Below are positions 16,901 through 26,068 of a DNA stretch of 42,382 nt, piece by piece (position 1 is the stretch's first letter; each line of letters opens with the position of its first letter). The stretch is from Proteobacteria bacterium SG_bin4 (GTDB taxonomy: Bacteria; Pseudomonadota; Gammaproteobacteria; Burkholderiales; Nitrosomonadaceae). Where the stretch lies: the NCBI GenBank assembly GCA_002083395.1, contig LWDH01000021.1:240-42621 (forward strand), in the 5' to 3' direction. The notes under the pieces are model-generated. The model was not told the DNA's origin. It saw nothing but the letters and a program-made list of their open reading frames with translations, and did no database searches. Both the position numbers and the translations under genes were made by a program.

Positions 16901-17365
16901 ATGTTCAACATTGTACTTCATCAACCCGAGATCCCGCCAAATACCGGCAATATCATTCGGCTGTGCGCCAATACCGGAATGCAATTGCACCTGGTCAAAC
17001 CGCTTGGTTTTCCGCTTCAAGACAAGCAATTACTACGCGCGGGACTGGATTACCATGAATTTGCATCCATCAAGGTTCATGAGAACTGGGAAGAATGTTA
17101 CTTGACGTTACAGAATCATCGCATGTTCGCGGTCACTACGAAAGGAACACAACGTTATGACAGAATCACTTGCCAGGTAGGAGATGTATTCGTGTTCGGT
17201 TCGGAAACCAGAGGATTGCCCGCGCCGATCATGGAAACTTTTCCGGAACCGCACCGCATCCGTGTACCAATGGTCGCTTCCAGCCGCAGCTTGAATTTAT
17301 CCAATACGGTGGCAATCATTGCCTATGAAGCGTGGCGTCAGCTCGGATTTCCGGAAGGAAATTAA
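16901..17365 (+). CDS. trmL: tRNA (cytidine/uridine-34 2'-O)-methyltransferase
   Basis: 154 residues of SPOUT fold. It methylates the 2'-OH of the wobble base in tRNA-Leu isoacceptors. Motif 1 is HQPEIPPNTGNIIRLCANTG near the N-terminus. The knot motifs FVFGSETRGLP and SRSLNLSNTVAIIAYEAWRQ at the end are complete. Length matches TrmL (157 in E. coli). Downstream of comF on the same strand, probably co-transcribed, and convergent with pilQ with only 6 bases between the stops. Confidence 0.95.
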   Translation: MFNIVLHQPEIPPNTGNIIRLCANTGMQLHLVKPLGFPLQDKQLLRAGLDYHEFASIKVHENWEECYLTLQNHRMFAVTTKGTQRYDRITCQVGDVFVFGSETRGLPAPIMETFPEPHRIRVPMVASSRSLNLSNTVAIIAYEAWRQLGFPEGN

Positions 17366-17371
17366 AGCGGA

Positions 17372-19492
17372 TTATTGCAAATTCAAGCTATCACTCAAAA
17401 TTCGCGGCGTCACAAAAATCAGCAATTCGCGTTTGTCATCCTGTTTCGCAGTATTCTTGAAAACGTTTCCTAATACCGGAATATCTCCAAGCATCGGTAC
17501 TTTATTGACTACTTCGTTCTCGGTTCGGTCAAAAATACCGCCGATCACAACGGTCCCGCCATTTTCAACCAGTACCTTGGTAGTCACTTGTTTGGTATTG
17601 ATCGGCGGTGGCAGGAATTGATTGATCGGCACACCAATCTTGTCTTGATTGACGTTCAATTCCATGTCGATCTGCCCATTATGGGTAATCAGGGGCTTCA
17701 CTTTTAACCGGAGTGTGGCATCCATGAAGCGGATGCTCGTAGCGCCGCTACTCGTCGCTTGTTGATAGGGAACCCGGTCACCTTGTTCAATGATCGCTTC
17801 GATCCCATGCGCAGTCACGACGCGTGGGCTGGCAATCACCCGGCCTTTTCTATCCGTTTCCAAGGCTGACAATTCAAGATTGATTAAGCGGCCATTGTTG
17901 ATCTTCATCAAACTTAGCCCAAGCGCGGCCGGCCCCCCCAACAATCCGGTTGCAGCAGCTGCCGGCAAATTGACATTGAGATTATTGGCGCCGCCCGCTG
18001 CCCCTCCTCCTGCAAGCGCGCTCGATCCGGTCGCACTGCCTGAAATACCAAGCCTTTGATCGCCCAAGCCGGTAGCATTCTGAATCCCAAAACGAGCGCC
18101 TAGATTACGGCTGAAAGTTTCGATCGCTTCCACTATACGCGCTTCGATCATTACCTGTCTCTCAAAAACATCCAATCGCTGAATGCGTTTCCTGACTTCT
18201 TCGAGACGGACCGGGATATCGGTAACGGTTATGGTATTACTGATCTCATCGATATTAATGGTACCGCGTTGACTGAGCATCCCTTCAAAGGACATTGAAT
18301 TTACCCGGCGGTGATTTAAATGATAAGTCTCCGAACGCAGCGGTTCCATTTCGGTCATTTGCATTTTAGCTTCAAGATCCAGCAGTTCCCTATCCGCCAT
18401 TTCTTTACGAGGCGCCACAAAAATAACGTTGCCATTCTTACGTTTATCCAGATCATGCGCTTGCAGCACAATATCTAGTGCCTGATCCCACGGCACATCT
18501 TTGAGTCGCAATGTCAAATTGCCTCCGACTGAGTCGCTGGCAATAATATTCAGATTGGTAAAGTCCGCGATTACTTGTAGTACTGCCCTCACTTCCACAT
18601 CCTGGAAATTCAATGAGAGCCTTTCACCGGTATACCCGCCGTAAACGCGTTTCCTTTTGGCTTGCTCTTCTTCATCTTCCGATAATGCGCGCACATCCAG
18701 TACAAAGCGTGTTCCGGATTGCCGCGAAGAGTGCTCCCAACGCCCCCCGGCCTTAACCAGCATCCGAACGTTATCGCCCTTTTTGAACGTTTCAATGGTA
18801 TGGATGGGTGTCGCAAAATCCATCACATCAAAGCGTCTGGTCAAACTGGCGGGCAGTAATGTATCAAAGAATTCGACGATGATATCTTCGCCCTGTTGCT
18901 GCACATCGACGCTCGCGCCCGTTTTTGTCATATCGACTTCAATGCGCCCTTCACCATTGGGTCCTCTGCGGAAATCGATATCCTGCAAGCTATTCATCCG
19001 CTTATTGGGTGTTTCTTCGGCAAAACGGACTACTTTGTTGCTTGCCGGATTCTCCGGCACGCTCACTAATCGGATGAATACGAGATTATCTTCGGCGCGT
19101 ATGTCGTGGCGCATCAATCTCGCCAAGTTTAATACCACTCGCGTCCGGTCACCCACTTGAATGACATTGGCGCTGCGGAGATCGCCTTCTGCAGCTTCTT
19201 GAACATTCCTGCCAAGTTTGTTGGAAACATTATAAAAATCAAAATAAATCCGGTGCGGATTATCAAGTACGACGCCGACAGGAAGACTCGTTAATGGTTT
19301 ATCCAGAGTCAGTTTTGCAATCACTTCGCCATTCAGGAAAGTTGAAAGATCAATTGTTCGAATACTGTTCTGCGCGTCCTCGGCCATCACGATATTCGCA
19401 GTCATTAAAAACGTTGATATCCAAAGCATCCCAACGGTTATTACTGCACCCAAGCTATAATTTCCGGTTATTAATAGCTTCATGACCTTCAT
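17372..19492 (-). CDS. pilQ: Type IV pilus secretin PilQ
   Basis: 706 residues, outer-membrane pore for the pilus. An N-terminal signal region (residues 1-37) precedes two beta-rich AMIN domains (residues 45-270). An STN/N0 domain follows (LSLNFQDVEVRAVLQVIADF, residues 290-360), then an N1 domain with VTDIPVRLEEVRKRIQRLDV. The secretin domain contains IASPRVVTAHGIEAIIEQG, VPMLGDIPVLGNVFK and the closing RELLIFVTPRIL. A Gly/Ala-rich insertion (GSATGSSALAGGGAAGGANN and on) lies at about residues 490-535, inside the secretin domain. Starts at ATG 19492, one base after the pilP stop, or ATG 19483. Last of pilMNOPQ. Confidence 0.97.
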   Translation of the reverse strand: MKVMKLLITGNYSLGAVITVGMLWISTFLMTANIVMAEDAQNSIRTIDLSTFLNGEVIAKLTLDKPLTSLPVGVVLDNPHRIYFDFYNVSNKLGRNVQEAAEGDLRSANVIQVGDRTRVVLNLARLMRHDIRAEDNLVFIRLVSVPENPASNKVVRFAEETPNKRMNSLQDIDFRRGPNGEGRIEVDMTKTGASVDVQQQGEDIIVEFFDTLLPASLTRRFDVMDFATPIHTIETFKKGDNVRMLVKAGGRWEHSSRQSGTRFVLDVRALSEDEEEQAKRKRVYGGYTGERLSLNFQDVEVRAVLQVIADFTNLNIIASDSVGGNLTLRLKDVPWDQALDIVLQAHDLDKRKNGNVIFVAPRKEMADRELLDLEAKMQMTEMEPLRSETYHLNHRRVNSMSFEGMLSQRGTINIDEISNTITVTDIPVRLEEVRKRIQRLDVFERQVMIEARIVEAIETFSRNLGARFGIQNATGLGDQRLGISGSATGSSALAGGGAAGGANNLNVNLPAAAATGLLGGPAALGLSLMKINNGRLINLELSALETDRKGRVIASPRVVTAHGIEAIIEQGDRVPYQQATSSGATSIRFMDATLRLKVKPLITHNGQIDMELNVNQDKIGVPINQFLPPPINTKQVTTKVLVENGGTVVIGGIFDRTENEVVNKVPMLGDIPVLGNVFKNTAKQDDKRELLIFVTPRILSDSLNLQ

Positions 19493-19493
19493 C

Positions 19494-20012
19494 CTAGTTT
19501 TTTAGCATCAGTACACTTGTTCTTTCAACCCATTCATTGACACCTTCTTGAACCATTTCCGATAGTTTTACTTCCGATTCAGAAATCTCATCAATCCTCC
19601 CAAAGTTTTGCCCCAAATAATTCCCTTTCCTGACACGATGCAATATGCCTTCGGGGGATTTAATCAACGCGAAAATCGAATCATGCTGTTGCAATGACCC
19701 CACCATTGCCAGACTTTCCAGTGGATAAGCTTCCAATACTTCCTTGCGACGGTTCAGATCAGGCTGGATATCACTCATGCTTGCAAACGCTTGATCATTT
19801 TGGCGGGGAGCGAAGGGATTGGGTGAATCAAATGCCATATAAGTGAACGGCTTATAGGACTTAACTTCGGGCAATGGATCAATTTGCCCATGCAACCCCT
19901 CGCCAGAGCTATGGATAAACACTTCAAGATCACTATAGTCATTTTGCTGACACGCAGTAAGTAGAAATGGAATTACCATTAACAATACTAGCAGGAATGT
20001 TTTTTTTAGCAT
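19494..20012 (-). CDS. pilP: Type IV pilus lipoprotein PilP
   Basis: 172 residues with a lipoprotein signal: hydrophobic LVLLMVIPFLLTAC, where lipobox LTAC marks the lipidated cysteine. PilP bridges the PilNO inner-membrane complex and PilQ. The C-terminal beta domain (KSPEGILHRVRKGNYLGQNF) is the known PilQ-contacting fold. The PYKPF-like repeat region before it is the flexible linker. It lies 3 bases downstream of pilO. Confidence 0.95.
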   Translation of the reverse strand: MLKKTFLLVLLMVIPFLLTACQQNDYSDLEVFIHSSGEGLHGQIDPLPEVKSYKPFTYMAFDSPNPFAPRQNDQAFASMSDIQPDLNRRKEVLEAYPLESLAMVGSLQQHDSIFALIKSPEGILHRVRKGNYLGQNFGRIDEISESEVKLSEMVQEGVNEWVERTSVLMLKN

Positions 20013-20015
20013 AAT

Positions 20016-20630
20016 TTATCTGCCTTCAGCTTTCTTTGCCAGTTCCCCTTCGTCCAAATAACGATATGTTTTTGCAACAGCATCCAGTACCAATTTCCCA
20101 TCATTTCCTGGTTTTACATTGATATCATTGAGCGTCACGATACGTGATAAATGTGCTATATCACTGGCAAAAGCCCCTATCGCGTGATAATCGCCGGTTA
20201 CACGAATCGCAACCGGAAGCTCTGCATAAAATGCATTGATCGTTTCCTGTGTCGCGGGTTTAAATAACTCAAATTGTAACCCCCGTCCCAAACCGGCCTG
20301 ATTAATATCAATCAGCAACGCTTCCATTTCGGATTTATCCGGAAGCTGGCGCAATAAGGTTCCCAGCGATTTCTCAATGTCTTTCAATTGTTCACGCATC
20401 GCTGGCAAATTTACTGCGCTGCGCTTTTTAATCAGATAGGTATTTTTCAATGTTTCTTCTTCCGCTTGAATCCTTTCAAGCGTCTCAAATTCGTCTTGCC
20501 AGATAAGAAAATGACCTGCAATGATGATCGCAGCCAATAAAATTATCAGTGCTACAACTTTGAACGCCATCGGCCAATCTCCAGCCCGATTGAAATCAAG
20601 CTGGCGCAATTCCATCAGAAGGTTTTCCAT
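20016..20630 (-). CDS. pilO: Type IV pilus inner-membrane protein PilO
   Basis: 204 residues. One transmembrane helix (about residues 24-46, VVALIILLAAIIIAGHFLIW) precedes a coiled-coil (EFETLERIQAEEETLKNTYL), then a ferredoxin-like periplasmic domain (RVTGDYHAIGAFASDIAHLS). PilO pairs with PilN to form the alignment complex that links the PilM cytoplasmic ring to PilP/PilQ. Separated by 9 bases from pilN and 3 from pilP. Confidence 0.95.
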   Translation of the reverse strand: MENLLMELRQLDFNRAGDWPMAFKVVALIILLAAIIIAGHFLIWQDEFETLERIQAEEETLKNTYLIKKRSAVNLPAMREQLKDIEKSLGTLLRQLPDKSEMEALLIDINQAGLGRGLQFELFKPATQETINAFYAELPVAIRVTGDYHAIGAFASDIAHLSRIVTLNDINVKPGNDGKLVLDAVAKTYRYLDEGELAKKAEGR

Positions 20631-20639
20631 GATATTTTC

Positions 20640-21224
20640 TTATCCGCTTGTATTTTTGGATGTTTTTTGAATATCGTCTATCGTGGTACGTCGAAGTTGA
20701 ATCTTCATGTTGAATTCGTTTTGGCGCACATTATCCTGAGTCATTGCTTTAATCTCGATCAGCAACGGCGATGTAAGCCACGGCGAAGATTCCAGGTTGC
20801 GCATCAATGCTGATACTCGCGCATTCGATTGCGCGTAGCCCATCAGAGTGATGTCATGATCATTTTGCTGAACACTTTGCAAATACACGCCATCCGGTAA
20901 TAGTCTAGCCAGTTGATCCAATAAATGGACCACTTCTGAACGGCTATTCTGTAATGTTTCAACCACTTGCTTACGCGATAGCAGTTCTTGAGTTTGCGTT
21001 TTGATATTTCTTATTTCTGCGATTTCTTGATCCAAGAGTACAATTTGATCGTTCAAAAATTGGTTGCGGCCATTTTGATATTCGACCTCACCCGCGATCA
21101 TCGAATACACTCCCCAGACAATCATAATCCCGAATACGCTCACCAAACCCGCAAAAACCGCAATTTGTTGCTGCTTGGCTTTACGCTTCAGCTCGCGATG
21201 AGGGAGTAAATTAATACGAATCAT
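20640..21224 (-). CDS. pilN: Type IV pilus inner-membrane protein PilN
   Basis: 194 residues. The N-terminal cytoplasmic INLLPHRE motif (residues 4-11) is the PilM-binding peptide. A transmembrane helix (about residues 24-46) follows, then a coiled-coil and a periplasmic domain (LPDGVYLQSVQQNDHDITLM). The start overlaps the pilM stop (ATGA at 21221-21224), coupling the two partners. Confidence 0.96.
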   Translation of the reverse strand: MIRINLLPHRELKRKAKQQQIAVFAGLVSVFGIMIVWGVYSMIAGEVEYQNGRNQFLNDQIVLLDQEIAEIRNIKTQTQELLSRKQVVETLQNSRSEVVHLLDQLARLLPDGVYLQSVQQNDHDITLMGYAQSNARVSALMRNLESSPWLTSPLLIEIKAMTQDNVRQNEFNMKIQLRRTTIDDIQKTSKNTSG

Positions 21225-22321
21225 GATGGATCAAAGCTGCGTAAAGCTAAGCCGCAAGCAACCAATAGAGAGGGGGCATCGAGATTGAGCTGACGCGGAA
21301 TGATCCGGCTGGATAACTCCATCGTTGAAAAAGGATTGACTATTAACGTGCTTACCTGAGTGCGCGTCGAAATGATTGCATCCAGGCCAGGAATTACTGC
21401 GCTCCCTCCAGCTAAGAAAATATAATGGACTTCGGTATATTGCGTTGAAGTAAAAAAGAACTGAATGGCGCGCATCACTTCAATCGCCAGCGTCTCGCAG
21501 AACGGTTGCAATACTTCCGCATTGTAGTTTTCAGGTAAGCCGCCGCTACGTTTGGCCGCCTCGGATGCTTCTAGAGAGAGATTAAACTGATTATGAATTT
21601 CCTGGGTTAGTTGATTGCCACCAAATGGTTGATCCCTTGTATATAATGATTCGCCGTTAAGCAACACATTTATTTTCATGACGGTTGCACCAATATCGAC
21701 CAATGCGATCACTTGATCTTTTCCACCGCCGGGTAATTGGTTCAACGTCAATTCAAATGCTGCTTGAGCTGCATAGGGTTCAACGTCTACCACTACTGTT
21801 TTAAGTCCAGCAGCTTGTGCTGTCGCCACACGATCTTCGACTTTCTCTTTTCGCGATGCTGCAATCAGAACTTCGACTTCTTCAGGATTATCAGGAACCG
21901 CTTTCGTTACTTGAAAATCAAGATCCACTTCATTTAATGGAAAAGGAATATATTGACTGGCTTCGTTTTCTACCTGAAACACCAAATCGTCATCCCGTTG
22001 TCCCGCAGGGACAATAATTTTTTTGGTAATTACATCTGTTGCGGGAAGTGCAAGCGCCACATTTTTTTGCCTTGTTCCCATGCGTTTCCAGCCGCGTTGC
22101 AGGCTCTCACTGACCGCATCCATATTAACGATCTCACCGTCGAGCATCGCATCTGCCGGCAATGATTCTATCGCATACCGTTCAATGCGATAATTTTGAC
22201 TGCTACCAATTCTGGACAACTCGACCAGTTTCACTGAAGAAGAACTTATATCCACACCAATTAATGCCGGAGGCTTAATCTTTAAGAAATCAAAATTGAT
22301 GTCAAAATTTCCCTTGAACAT
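21221..22321 (-). CDS. pilM: Type IV pilus assembly ATPase-like protein PilM
   Basis: 366 residues, actin-like/FtsA fold, forming a cytoplasmic ring that binds the N-terminal peptide of PilN. Motifs are IGVDISSSSVKLVELSR (phosphate 1) near residue 20, ALVDIGATVMKINVLLNG (phosphate 2), and the adenosine region HYIFLAGGSAVIPGL. First gene of the pilMNOPQ operon. It diverges from mrcA, and a 227-base intergenic stretch should hold both promoters. Confidence 0.97.
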   Translation of the reverse strand: MFKGNFDINFDFLKIKPPALIGVDISSSSVKLVELSRIGSSQNYRIERYAIESLPADAMLDGEIVNMDAVSESLQRGWKRMGTRQKNVALALPATDVITKKIIVPAGQRDDDLVFQVENEASQYIPFPLNEVDLDFQVTKAVPDNPEEVEVLIAASRKEKVEDRVATAQAAGLKTVVVDVEPYAAQAAFELTLNQLPGGGKDQVIALVDIGATVMKINVLLNGESLYTRDQPFGGNQLTQEIHNQFNLSLEASEAAKRSGGLPENYNAEVLQPFCETLAIEVMRAIQFFFTSTQYTEVHYIFLAGGSAVIPGLDAIISTRTQVSTLIVNPFSTMELSSRIIPRQLNLDAPSLLVACGLALRSFDPS

Positions 22322-22412
22322 TGGTCTAATTGCGGCGATACTTTAGAGATATCATGTTAATAATATTGTTGAATTGATGTGAACTCTTTGCAAGAATTCA
22401 TTGAATTTATTC

Positions 22413-22436
22413 AGTATACTAAATAAGTATGCTAAA
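22413..22436. repeat. 11-bp direct repeat in the pilM/mrcA intergenic region
   Basis: AGTATACTAAA (22413-22423) and AGTATGCTAAA (22426-22436) differ by one base and start 13 bases apart; the first contains the palindrome AGTATACT. They lie between the divergent pilM and mrcA genes, so an operator shared by both promoters is conceivable. TATACT could also be a -10 element. Confidence 0.35.
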
Positions 22437-22548
22437 CAACAAAATTTTGATTCTGCCAGAGTTCTGGGAATTTTATTTAAAGAAAAGCGATAGATATACC
22501 CCCTATAACTTCTTCACTCACTTATCTACCATTAATCAATCGTAATTC

Positions 22549-24873
22549 ATGCTCTCCCGTTGGTTGTTTTATCTTTTTGTAACGGTTTTTGCTACCGGAT
22601 TTATCGGCATTTTGCTAGCCGGTTTTGCCGCATTAGTCATCTATTCGAATTTACCTTCGTTGGAAACACTGACGGATTATCGTCCTAAAATACCGTTGCG
22701 CATATACAGCGATGAAGGTTTATTGATTGGGGAATTTGGCGCAGAACGTAGAAATGTCGTGAGTATTTCGGAGGTTCCCATCCACCTTAAGCAAGCTATC
22801 TTAGCTGCGGAGGATGACCGCTTTTATGAACATGGTGGAGTCGACTATCTCGGTGTGCTACGAGCTGCTTATTCCAACTTTGCTTCAGGCGCTGTTCGTC
22901 AGGGCGCCAGCACCATTACGATGCAAGTTGCGCGCAACTTTTTCCTGACCAGGGAAAAAACTTTAACAAGAAAATTCAGCGAGGCTTTACTGGCTTTTAA
23001 AATCGAACACAACCTTACTAAAGATAAAATATTGGAACTTTATATTAACCAAATTTATCTCGGGCAGCGTAGTTATGGTTTTGCAGCGGCAGCACAAACC
23101 TACTTTGGCAAGTCGTTGCAGGAAATCGACATTGCCGAAGCGGCTATGTTAGCAGGGCTGCCCAAGGCACCGTCGGGATATAACCCGATCAGCAATCCAA
23201 AGCGTGCCAAAAGCAGACAGTTGTATGTATTGGGCCGTTTACACAAGCTAAATCATATAAGTAGCGAAGAACTAAGTGAATTAGAAAAAAAACCCATCGC
23301 TGTAAAAAAGCAAACTGCGATTTTTGCGATGCCGGCGGATTACGTTGCCGAAATGGTTCGCCAAGTGATTTACGATCGCTATCAAGAAGAAGCTTATAAT
23401 AAAGGCATTAAAGTGTACACAACCATACGCAAGCTTGATCAAGAAAGTGCCTATCAAGCATTGCGAAAAAATGTGCTTGAATACGATAGGCGCCAAGGTT
23501 ATCGTGGTTCTGAGGCTTATATCGATTTACTTAAGAATGGGACAAATCAGGAAAAAACACTGGATGATGCTTTAGACGAAGTCAGTGACAGCGATAATAT
23601 ATATGCAGCTATTGTTCTGTCCGTTAAACCTAATGCCGTTCAAGTCTATCGAAAAGGCGGGGAAATTGTTGAAATAGCCGGGGAAGGTTTAAAATTTGCA
23701 CAAAAATTTCTTGGCGACCGAAAAGAGCCCGGTAAAAAGTATATCGTCCCAGGCGCATTGATCCGCATTCAGAAAGAAAACAATCATTGGCATATCGTAC
23801 AGCTTCCGGAAGTCGAAGCGGCCCTGGTATCACTAGATCCGAGCGATGGGGCCATCCGCGCTTTAATCGGTGGTTTTGATTTCCAGAAAAATCAATTCAA
23901 TCATGTTACACAAGCCTGGCGGCAACCCGGTTCCAGCTTCAAACCTTTCATTTACTCCGCAGCATTGGAGAAGGGATTCACTCCTGCCACGATCATTAAT
24001 GATGCGCCGTTGTCTTTCAGCGCTACCCAAACAGGGAGCAAGCCTTGGGACCCCAGGAACTTTGATGGAAAATTTGATGGTCCCATGCGCTTGCGTACGG
24101 CATTAGTCAAATCTAAAAATCTGATATCCATTCGAATTCTTCAGGCTATCGGCATTCACTATGCGCAAGATTACATTACGCGATTCGGCTTCGATGCAGC
24201 ACGCCACCCACCTTATTTGCCCATGGCTTTAGGATCAGGTTCAGTCACCCCGATGCAAATGGCGGTTGGATATGCTGTATTTGCTAACGGCGGTTTTCGT
24301 ATCGCTCCCTATTTGATAAAAACGATCGAGGATGAAAAAGGTACTGTGCTTGAGCAATTCCAACCTATTACCGTCACCACGGGAGCCAAGCGTGTCATTG
24401 ATCCTCGCAATGCCTTTATCATGACGAATATGATGCAAGATGTTATTAATTTTGGTACAGCCGTCAAAGCAAAGCAATTAGGACGCAGTGATTTAGCCGG
24501 CAAAACCGGGACTACCAGTAATTTCGTCGATGCATGGTTTTGCGGATTTCAAAAAGACTTGGTCACCATTGCATGGACAGGTTACGACGAACCTAAGTCA
24601 TTAGGCAATAATGAAACTGGTGGTCGTGTGGCACTGCCGATTTGGATGGATTACATGGGGCCGGTTCTGAAAGGTATTCCAGTCGCAGAATATAAACCAC
24701 CTAACGCTGTCGTAGCTGCAAGAATAAATTCCAGATCGGGATTTAGAGATCCGTCAGGAGACATTTCTGAATTTTTCTTTAGTGAACAGTTGCCACCGAT
24801 AACTGATATCTCACCCGCTGAAGATCAGATTTCCCCAACAACACCCCGAGATTTAAGAGATCAATTATTCTAA
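22549..24873 (+). CDS. mrcA: Bifunctional penicillin-binding protein 1A
   Basis: 774 residues, the cell-wall polymerase (glycosyltransferase plus transpeptidase). An N-terminal membrane anchor (about residues 8-30) precedes the GT51 domain with EDDRFYEHGGVDYLG, GASTITMQVARNFFL and LELYINQIYLGQRSYGF. An OB-like domain follows, then the transpeptidase with GSSFKPFIYSAAL (SxxK), SKN (SxN) and AGKTGTTSNFVDAWF (KTG). Divergent from the pilus operon and convergent with hemB with only 7 bases between stops. The same neighbourhood (mrcA beside pilMNOPQ) is common in proteobacteria. Confidence 0.97.
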   Translation: MLSRWLFYLFVTVFATGFIGILLAGFAALVIYSNLPSLETLTDYRPKIPLRIYSDEGLLIGEFGAERRNVVSISEVPIHLKQAILAAEDDRFYEHGGVDYLGVLRAAYSNFASGAVRQGASTITMQVARNFFLTREKTLTRKFSEALLAFKIEHNLTKDKILELYINQIYLGQRSYGFAAAAQTYFGKSLQEIDIAEAAMLAGLPKAPSGYNPISNPKRAKSRQLYVLGRLHKLNHISSEELSELEKKPIAVKKQTAIFAMPADYVAEMVRQVIYDRYQEEAYNKGIKVYTTIRKLDQESAYQALRKNVLEYDRRQGYRGSEAYIDLLKNGTNQEKTLDDALDEVSDSDNIYAAIVLSVKPNAVQVYRKGGEIVEIAGEGLKFAQKFLGDRKEPGKKYIVPGALIRIQKENNHWHIVQLPEVEAALVSLDPSDGAIRALIGGFDFQKNQFNHVTQAWRQPGSSFKPFIYSAALEKGFTPATIINDAPLSFSATQTGSKPWDPRNFDGKFDGPMRLRTALVKSKNLISIRILQAIGIHYAQDYITRFGFDAARHPPYLPMALGSGSVTPMQMAVGYAVFANGGFRIAPYLIKTIEDEKGTVLEQFQPITVTTGAKRVIDPRNAFIMTNMMQDVINFGTAVKAKQLGRSDLAGKTGTTSNFVDAWFCGFQKDLVTIAWTGYDEPKSLGNNETGGRVALPIWMDYMGPVLKGIPVAEYKPPNAVVAARINSRSGFRDPSGDISEFFFSEQLPPITDISPAEDQISPTTPRDLRDQLF

Positions 24874-24880
24874 AAATTTA

Positions 24881-25888
24881 TCAGGCGTTCTTTTTTAACC
24901 AGTTCGCAGCTTCTACCGCATAATACGTAAGAATTCCATCTGCACCGGCTCTCTTAAAAGAGAGCAACGCCTCCAGAACACAGGCTTCTTCATTGAGCCA
25001 TCCATTCATGGCGGCTGCTTTCAGCATAGCGTACTCGCCGCTGACCTGGTATACGAATGTTGGTACGCCATACCGATCTTTCACGCGCCGTACAATATCT
25101 AAATAAGGCATTCCCGGTTTAATCATAACCATGTCTGCGCCTTCATCCAAATCCAATCCTACTTCCCAGAGCGCTTCGTCGGAATTTGCCGGATCCATCT
25201 GATAGGTATATTTATTACTTGATCCAAGATTTGCAGCGGATCCTACGGCATCTCGAAATGGCCCATAAAAATTGGAAGCATATTTAGCTGAGTATGCAAG
25301 GATTTTTGTAAGAATATAGTTCTCGCCATCCAGACGATTTCTTATTGCAGCAACACGCCCATCCATCATGTCTGATGGCGCCACGACATCAGCACCGGCC
25401 TGTGCATGAACTAATGCCTGCTGGCAAAGAACTTCTACTGTCTCATCATTCAGCACATACCCGCGCTGATCAATTAACCCGTCTTGACCATGGCTCGTGT
25501 AGGGATCCAAGGCAATATCAGTAATGACACCGAGTTCAGGAAAATTTCTTTTCAATTGCCTAACGGTTCGTGGAACCAATCCGTCCGGGTTAAATGCTTC
25601 ACTCGCTGAAAGATTCTTAAGCTCCGCATCAATAACCGGAAAAATAGCCACCGCTGGAATTCCCAGCTTCAAGCAATTTTCTGCTTGATTCAGAAGTAAA
25701 TCAATGCTTTGCCTAACGACCCCCGGCATTGATCGCACATCCTCGGTGCGACTCTTTCCATCTAAAACAAAAACAGGATAAATCAAATCATCCACACCAA
25801 AATGACACTCTTGCATCAACCGCCGGGAAAAAACGTCGCGACGCATCCGCCGCATTCTTCTTTGTGGAAATTTGGTGCTAGGAAACAT
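24881..25888 (-). CDS. hemB: Delta-aminolevulinic acid dehydratase (porphobilinogen synthase)
   Basis: 335 residues, condenses two 5-aminolevulinates to porphobilinogen in heme and siroheme synthesis. The two Schiff-base lysines are seen in LAYSAKYASNFYGPFRDA and MVMIKPGMPYLD. The metal site reads ALDPYTSHGQDG, with Asp residues where zinc enzymes have three Cys, so this is the magnesium- or potassium-dependent class. Starts at ATG 25888. The 180 bases upstream hold the plus-strand hairpin cluster described separately. Heme demand is high in ammonia oxidisers, which are rich in cytochrome c. Confidence 0.97.
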   Translation of the reverse strand: MFPSTKFPQRRMRRMRRDVFSRRLMQECHFGVDDLIYPVFVLDGKSRTEDVRSMPGVVRQSIDLLLNQAENCLKLGIPAVAIFPVIDAELKNLSASEAFNPDGLVPRTVRQLKRNFPELGVITDIALDPYTSHGQDGLIDQRGYVLNDETVEVLCQQALVHAQAGADVVAPSDMMDGRVAAIRNRLDGENYILTKILAYSAKYASNFYGPFRDAVGSAANLGSSNKYTYQMDPANSDEALWEVGLDLDEGADMVMIKPGMPYLDIVRRVKDRYGVPTFVYQVSGEYAMLKAAAMNGWLNEEACVLEALLSFKRAGADGILTYYAVEAANWLKKNA

Positions 25889-25954
25889 AATATTAAAAAA
25901 TAAGAAAACTCTAAATACGGGGAACTTATTTTATCACTTTACTCTCTTATAAAC

Positions 25955-26057
25955 GGACAATCTTGATCGTCCCCCTGTCTTCCCTCCCTGAGACAGGGCC
26001 TTAAGTGATATTAAGGCGGTTCCCCCGGTTTTACTCCCCTTTAACCGGGGTTTTTTT
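25955..26057 (+). ncRNA. Candidate small RNA: four tandem hairpins ending in an intrinsic terminator
   Basis: Between two minus-strand genes (engB and hemB) the plus strand shows consecutive hairpins. They are GGAC...GTCC (25955-25972, one internal mismatch), CCCTGTCT/AGACAGGG (25973-25980 with 25991-25998), GCCTTAA/TTAAGGC (25998-26004 with 26011-26017), and CCCCGGTT/AACCGGGG (26023-26030 with 26043-26050). Seven T residues follow the last stem. The T-run exists only on the plus strand, so the transcript would run antisense to both neighbours' direction. TATAAA at 25948-25953 could be a -10 box, but no good -35 is seen. It is not recognised as a known RNA family (for example 6S or 4.5S). An alternative is a structured leader of hemB on the minus strand. 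Confidence 0.4.
26023..26057 (+). terminator. Plus-strand intrinsic terminator between hemB and engB
   Basis: Perfect 8-bp stem CCCCGGTT/AACCGGGG with a 12-base loop, immediately followed by seven T. It cannot serve engB or hemB, which run on the other strand. It would also be too far from mrcA, whose stop is 1.15 kb upstream, to be its normal end. Confidence 0.7.
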
Positions 26058-26068
26058 ATAACAACCAA

